Positions 62,004-64,000 of a DNA stretch of 64,000 nt are shown here, piece by piece. This DNA comes from Enterobacter sp. EA-1 (GTDB taxonomy: Bacteria; Pseudomonadota; Gammaproteobacteria; Enterobacterales; Enterobacteriaceae): assembly GCA_002886105.1 (NCBI GenBank), contig CP025776.1, positions 310,001 through 374,000 on the forward strand, written 5' to 3'. How positions within the stretch are numbered: the first letter of the stretch is position 1; every line of letters begins with the position of its first letter. Made by a program: the position numbers and the translations under genes. The notes under the pieces are model-generated. The model was not told where the DNA came from. It was given only the letters and a program-made list of their open reading frames with translations, and did not search any database.

Positions 62004-62036
62004 AGCCGGATGGAGATCTTCCCATCCGGCTTTTTT
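62004..62036 (+). terminator. Terminator of livJ
   Basis: AGCCGGATGG (62004-62013) pairs perfectly with CCATCCGGCT (62022-62031); TTTTT follows. It lies at the very end of the convergent panM. Confidence 0.88.
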
Positions 62037-62417
62037 ACCGTTTTTCCCAGCCATTTTCCTGTGCGGTGAAGCCCAGCGTCTGGGTAAAGGCGGCCATCAC
62101 GGCTCTGTCTTCCACACCGATGTCCACGATCCACCAGCTGGTTATCGCCGGGTTATCGCGCATCACTTCTTCCACCAGATATTGCCCGATACCGCGACGG
62201 CGAGTGATATCGCGCACGCGAAGTGAATCCAGCGCGCCTTCGGTACCGCGTAAGGTCACGCGAACGGCGGCCAGCAATCTGTCATTAAACCGCGCCGCAT
62301 AGATGCGGTGCGTATCGTCCACGTCGAGCGACGCGGGGAGTATTCCGGCCAGACTTTCGCTAAATCAATATGATCCTGCTCGGTAAAGTTCACCAGTCGG
62401 ATGATAGTCAATTTCAT
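62035..62417 (-). CDS. panM: PanD maturation and regulatory factor PanM (YhhK)
   Basis: GNAT-fold protein of 127 residues. MKLTIIRLVNFTEQDHIDLAKVWPEYSPASLDVDDTHRIYAARFNDRLLAAVRVTLRGTEGALDSLRVRDITRRRGIGQYLVEEVMRDNP is close to E. coli PanM along its whole length; the acetyl-CoA loop is RRRGIGQYL. It promotes self-cleavage of PanD (aspartate decarboxylase) and acts as a CoA-dependent inhibitor, tuning pantothenate synthesis. One indel near 62340. It is encoded antisense between livJ and livK, as in E. coli. Confidence 0.95.
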
Positions 62418-62849
62418 GTACAGCTTGTCCAAAATGCAAAAGATAGTGTGAGTGTAAACAATTTCGTTTGGCCGGGTCTGTTAGTTTTTTATTTTTCGTC
62501 CAACAGGCGAATAATTTTGCCGCAGCCTTCGGGATAGCGTGAAACATTGGAGATCGAAAAACAGGCAGGATTTTAACCTAATCAGTAGTGATTTATTCCG
62601 CTCTTTGTACCATTATTTTATGCTGAAGCCCGGCCTTTTTTGTTTATCTCCGATTAAATACAGAATATTATCTCTGCTTAATCGCCTGAAAAATAGAGGA
62701 TTTAGTCTGGTTTTTGCCAAAAAGACTGCGCTAAACCATTAAAGGCACTGGTAAAAATAGCGTTGTACATTAAAAGTACAGAATGCTTTTTTAACCATAA
62801 AAAACAAAATATTTACACAACATCACGACGAGGTGGGGGATCTAAAAGA
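62418..62849. other. Gene-free stretch between panM and livK
   Basis: About 430 bp, AT-rich. The small open frame at 62539-62742 has no ribosome site and no family look. It should hold the divergent panM and livK promoters and the long livK leader. Confidence 0.5.
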
Positions 62850-63960
62850 ATGAGAAGGAACGCGAAGACAGCGATCGCGGGGATAGTTGCACTTGCGATG
62901 TCTCACGCGGCCATGGCGGCAGAGATTAAAGTCGCGGTTGTCGGTGCGATGTCCGGTCCTGTTGCGCAGTGGGGCGACATGGAGTTTAACGGCGCGCGTC
63001 AGGCAATCCACGACATCAACGCCAAAGGCGGGATCAAAGGCGACAAACTGGTCGCGATGGAATATGACGATGCCTGTGACCCGAAACAAGCGGTTGCTGT
63101 CGCTAACAAAATCGTTAACGACGGCGTGAAATATGTGATTGGCCACCTCTGCTCCTCATCAACGCAGCCTGCTTCCGATATTTATGAAGACGAAGGCATT
63201 CTGATGATCACGCCCGGCGCGACCAACCCGGGACTGACTCAGCGCGGCTATCAGCACATTATGCGTACCGCCGGGCTGGACTCCTCGCAAGGGCCGACTG
63301 CCGCAAAATACATCCTGAATACGGTGAAGCCGCAGCGCATCGCCATCATCCATGATAAACAGCAGTACGGCGAAGGCCTCGCACGCTCCGTTCAGGATGG
63401 GCTGAAAGCGGGCGGTGCAAATGTGGTGTTCTTCGACGGTATTACTGCCGGTGAAAAAAGATTTTTCTGCGCTGGTTGCACGTCTGAAAAAGAAAACATC
63501 GACTTTGTCTACTACGGTGGTTACTACCCGGAGATGGGGCAGATGCTGCGTCAGGCACGTGCTAACGGCCTGAAAACCCGGTTTATGGGGCCGGAAGGCG
63601 TGGGCAACGCGTCGCTGTCCAATATCGCGGGAGATGCAGCGGAAGGCATGCTGGTTACCATGCCGAAACGCTATGACCGGATCCTGCGAATCAGAGCATC
63701 GTCGAGGCGCTGAAAGCAGAGAAAAAAAGATCCGAGCGGCCCGTATGTGTGGATTACCTATGCCGCCGTACAGTCGCTGGCGACCGCGCTTGAGCGGAGC
63801 AGTAGCGCCGAGCCGCTGGCGCTGATTAAAGATTTAAAAAGCCAACGGGGCTAAAACCGTGATTGGGCCGCTGAACTGGGATGAAAAAGGCGATCTGAAG
63901 GGATTTGATTTTGGCGTTTTCCAATGGCACGCCGATGGTTCGTCGTCCGTGGCGAAATAA
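62850..63960 (+). CDS. livK: Leucine-specific binding protein LivK
   Basis: About 369 residues (E. coli 369). [53 protein letters not shown] starts with the signal peptide; [17 protein letters not shown] and [30 protein letters not shown] separate it from LivJ. The end reads [13 protein letters not shown]. Indels near 63457, 63678 (CCAGG lacking A), 63722, 63842 and 63920. It gives leucine specificity to the LivHMGF importer. Highly similar to livJ 2 kb upstream, the product of an old tandem duplication around panM. Confidence 0.96.
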
Positions 63961-63970
63961 CTGTCATCCC

Positions 63971-64000
63971 TCTCTCCGGGCGCAACGTCCGGAGAGATTT
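63971..64000 (+). terminator. Terminator after livK
   Basis: TCTCTCCGG / CCGGAGAGA, 9-bp perfect stem with a 9-base loop, followed by TTT at the window edge. In related genomes livHMGF follows. Confidence 0.8.

Noticed and set aside
62539-62742. 67-codon + strand open frame between panM and livK
   Set aside because: No ribosome site; composition like intergenic DNA.
60773-63960. Recent mobile duplication of livJ/livK
   Set aside because: The same livJ-panM-livK arrangement is ancestral in E. coli relatives, with clearly diverged paralogues.
1-64000. Wholesale gene decay (symbiont-like genome reduction)
   Set aside because: Essential genes such as ftsY and rpoH carry six to ten breaks each, yet protein sequence between the breaks is highly conserved and breaks cluster at CCWGG. 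Decay would not do this.

Overview
The window is chromosome of a Dcm-positive member of the Enterobacteriaceae, probably close to Kosakonia, Enterobacter, Klebsiella or Phytobacter. The right third carries the E. coli-type backbone order yhhT, yhhS, dcrB, yhhQ, tusA, zntA, yhhN, yhhL, rsmD, ftsYEX, rpoH, livJ, panM, livK. The encoded proteins are near-identical to E. coli proteins in many stretches, and the left half adds accessory loci. No rRNA, tRNA, CRISPR array, insertion sequence or prophage was seen.

The sequence itself is flawed. Almost every gene, including the essential ftsY, ftsE, ftsX and rpoH, is broken by one- or two-base indels. When family sequences are used to restore the frame, most breaks fall on CCWGG, the Dcm methylation site, and the rest mainly on homopolymers. 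Correctly written CCWGG is rare in the 64 kb. I read this as systematic base-calling error on methylated native DNA, not gene decay. Genes are therefore annotated at their inferred full extent, and lengths after repair match the families well.

Layout. 1-420: tail of an AEC-family transporter. 420-11969: an accessory metabolic locus with an SDR, an amino-acid ABC importer plus a BisC-like molybdoenzyme on the + strand, meeting a - strand operon of MmgE/PrpD, M20 deacylase, GNAT acetyltransferase and a fumarase/argininosuccinate-lyase-type lyase, then an iron-type alcohol dehydrogenase. The gene set matches the S-(2-succino)cysteine (2SC) breakdown pathway in its lyase (2SL) form, with the molybdoenzyme as an added part. 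11972-17314: nikABCDE-nikR with a perfect NikR operator. 17418-20967: a FecCD-type ABC importer with a ModE-like box in front and a leaderless ModA-like protein, probably for molybdate or tungstate. 21039-22505: a LysR regulator divergent from padC.

22937-30333: arnBCADTEF, which adds L-Ara4N to lipid A. 30287-46025: acpT and an 18-gene aryl polyene (APE) cluster apeA-apeR on the - strand, holding two ACPs, three ketosynthase-type proteins, two dehydratases, a ketoreductase, an AMP ligase, a thioesterase, acyl- and glycosyltransferases, a LolA-like protein, an MMPL exporter and lipoproteins. AcpT should activate the two ACPs. Together arn and ape form a block of outer-membrane modification genes. 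46526-59019: the conserved backbone (transport, tRNA thiolation, zinc export, 16S rRNA methylation, SRP receptor, division, heat-shock sigma). 59271-63960: a GABA-type aminotransferase, then livJ-panM-livK.
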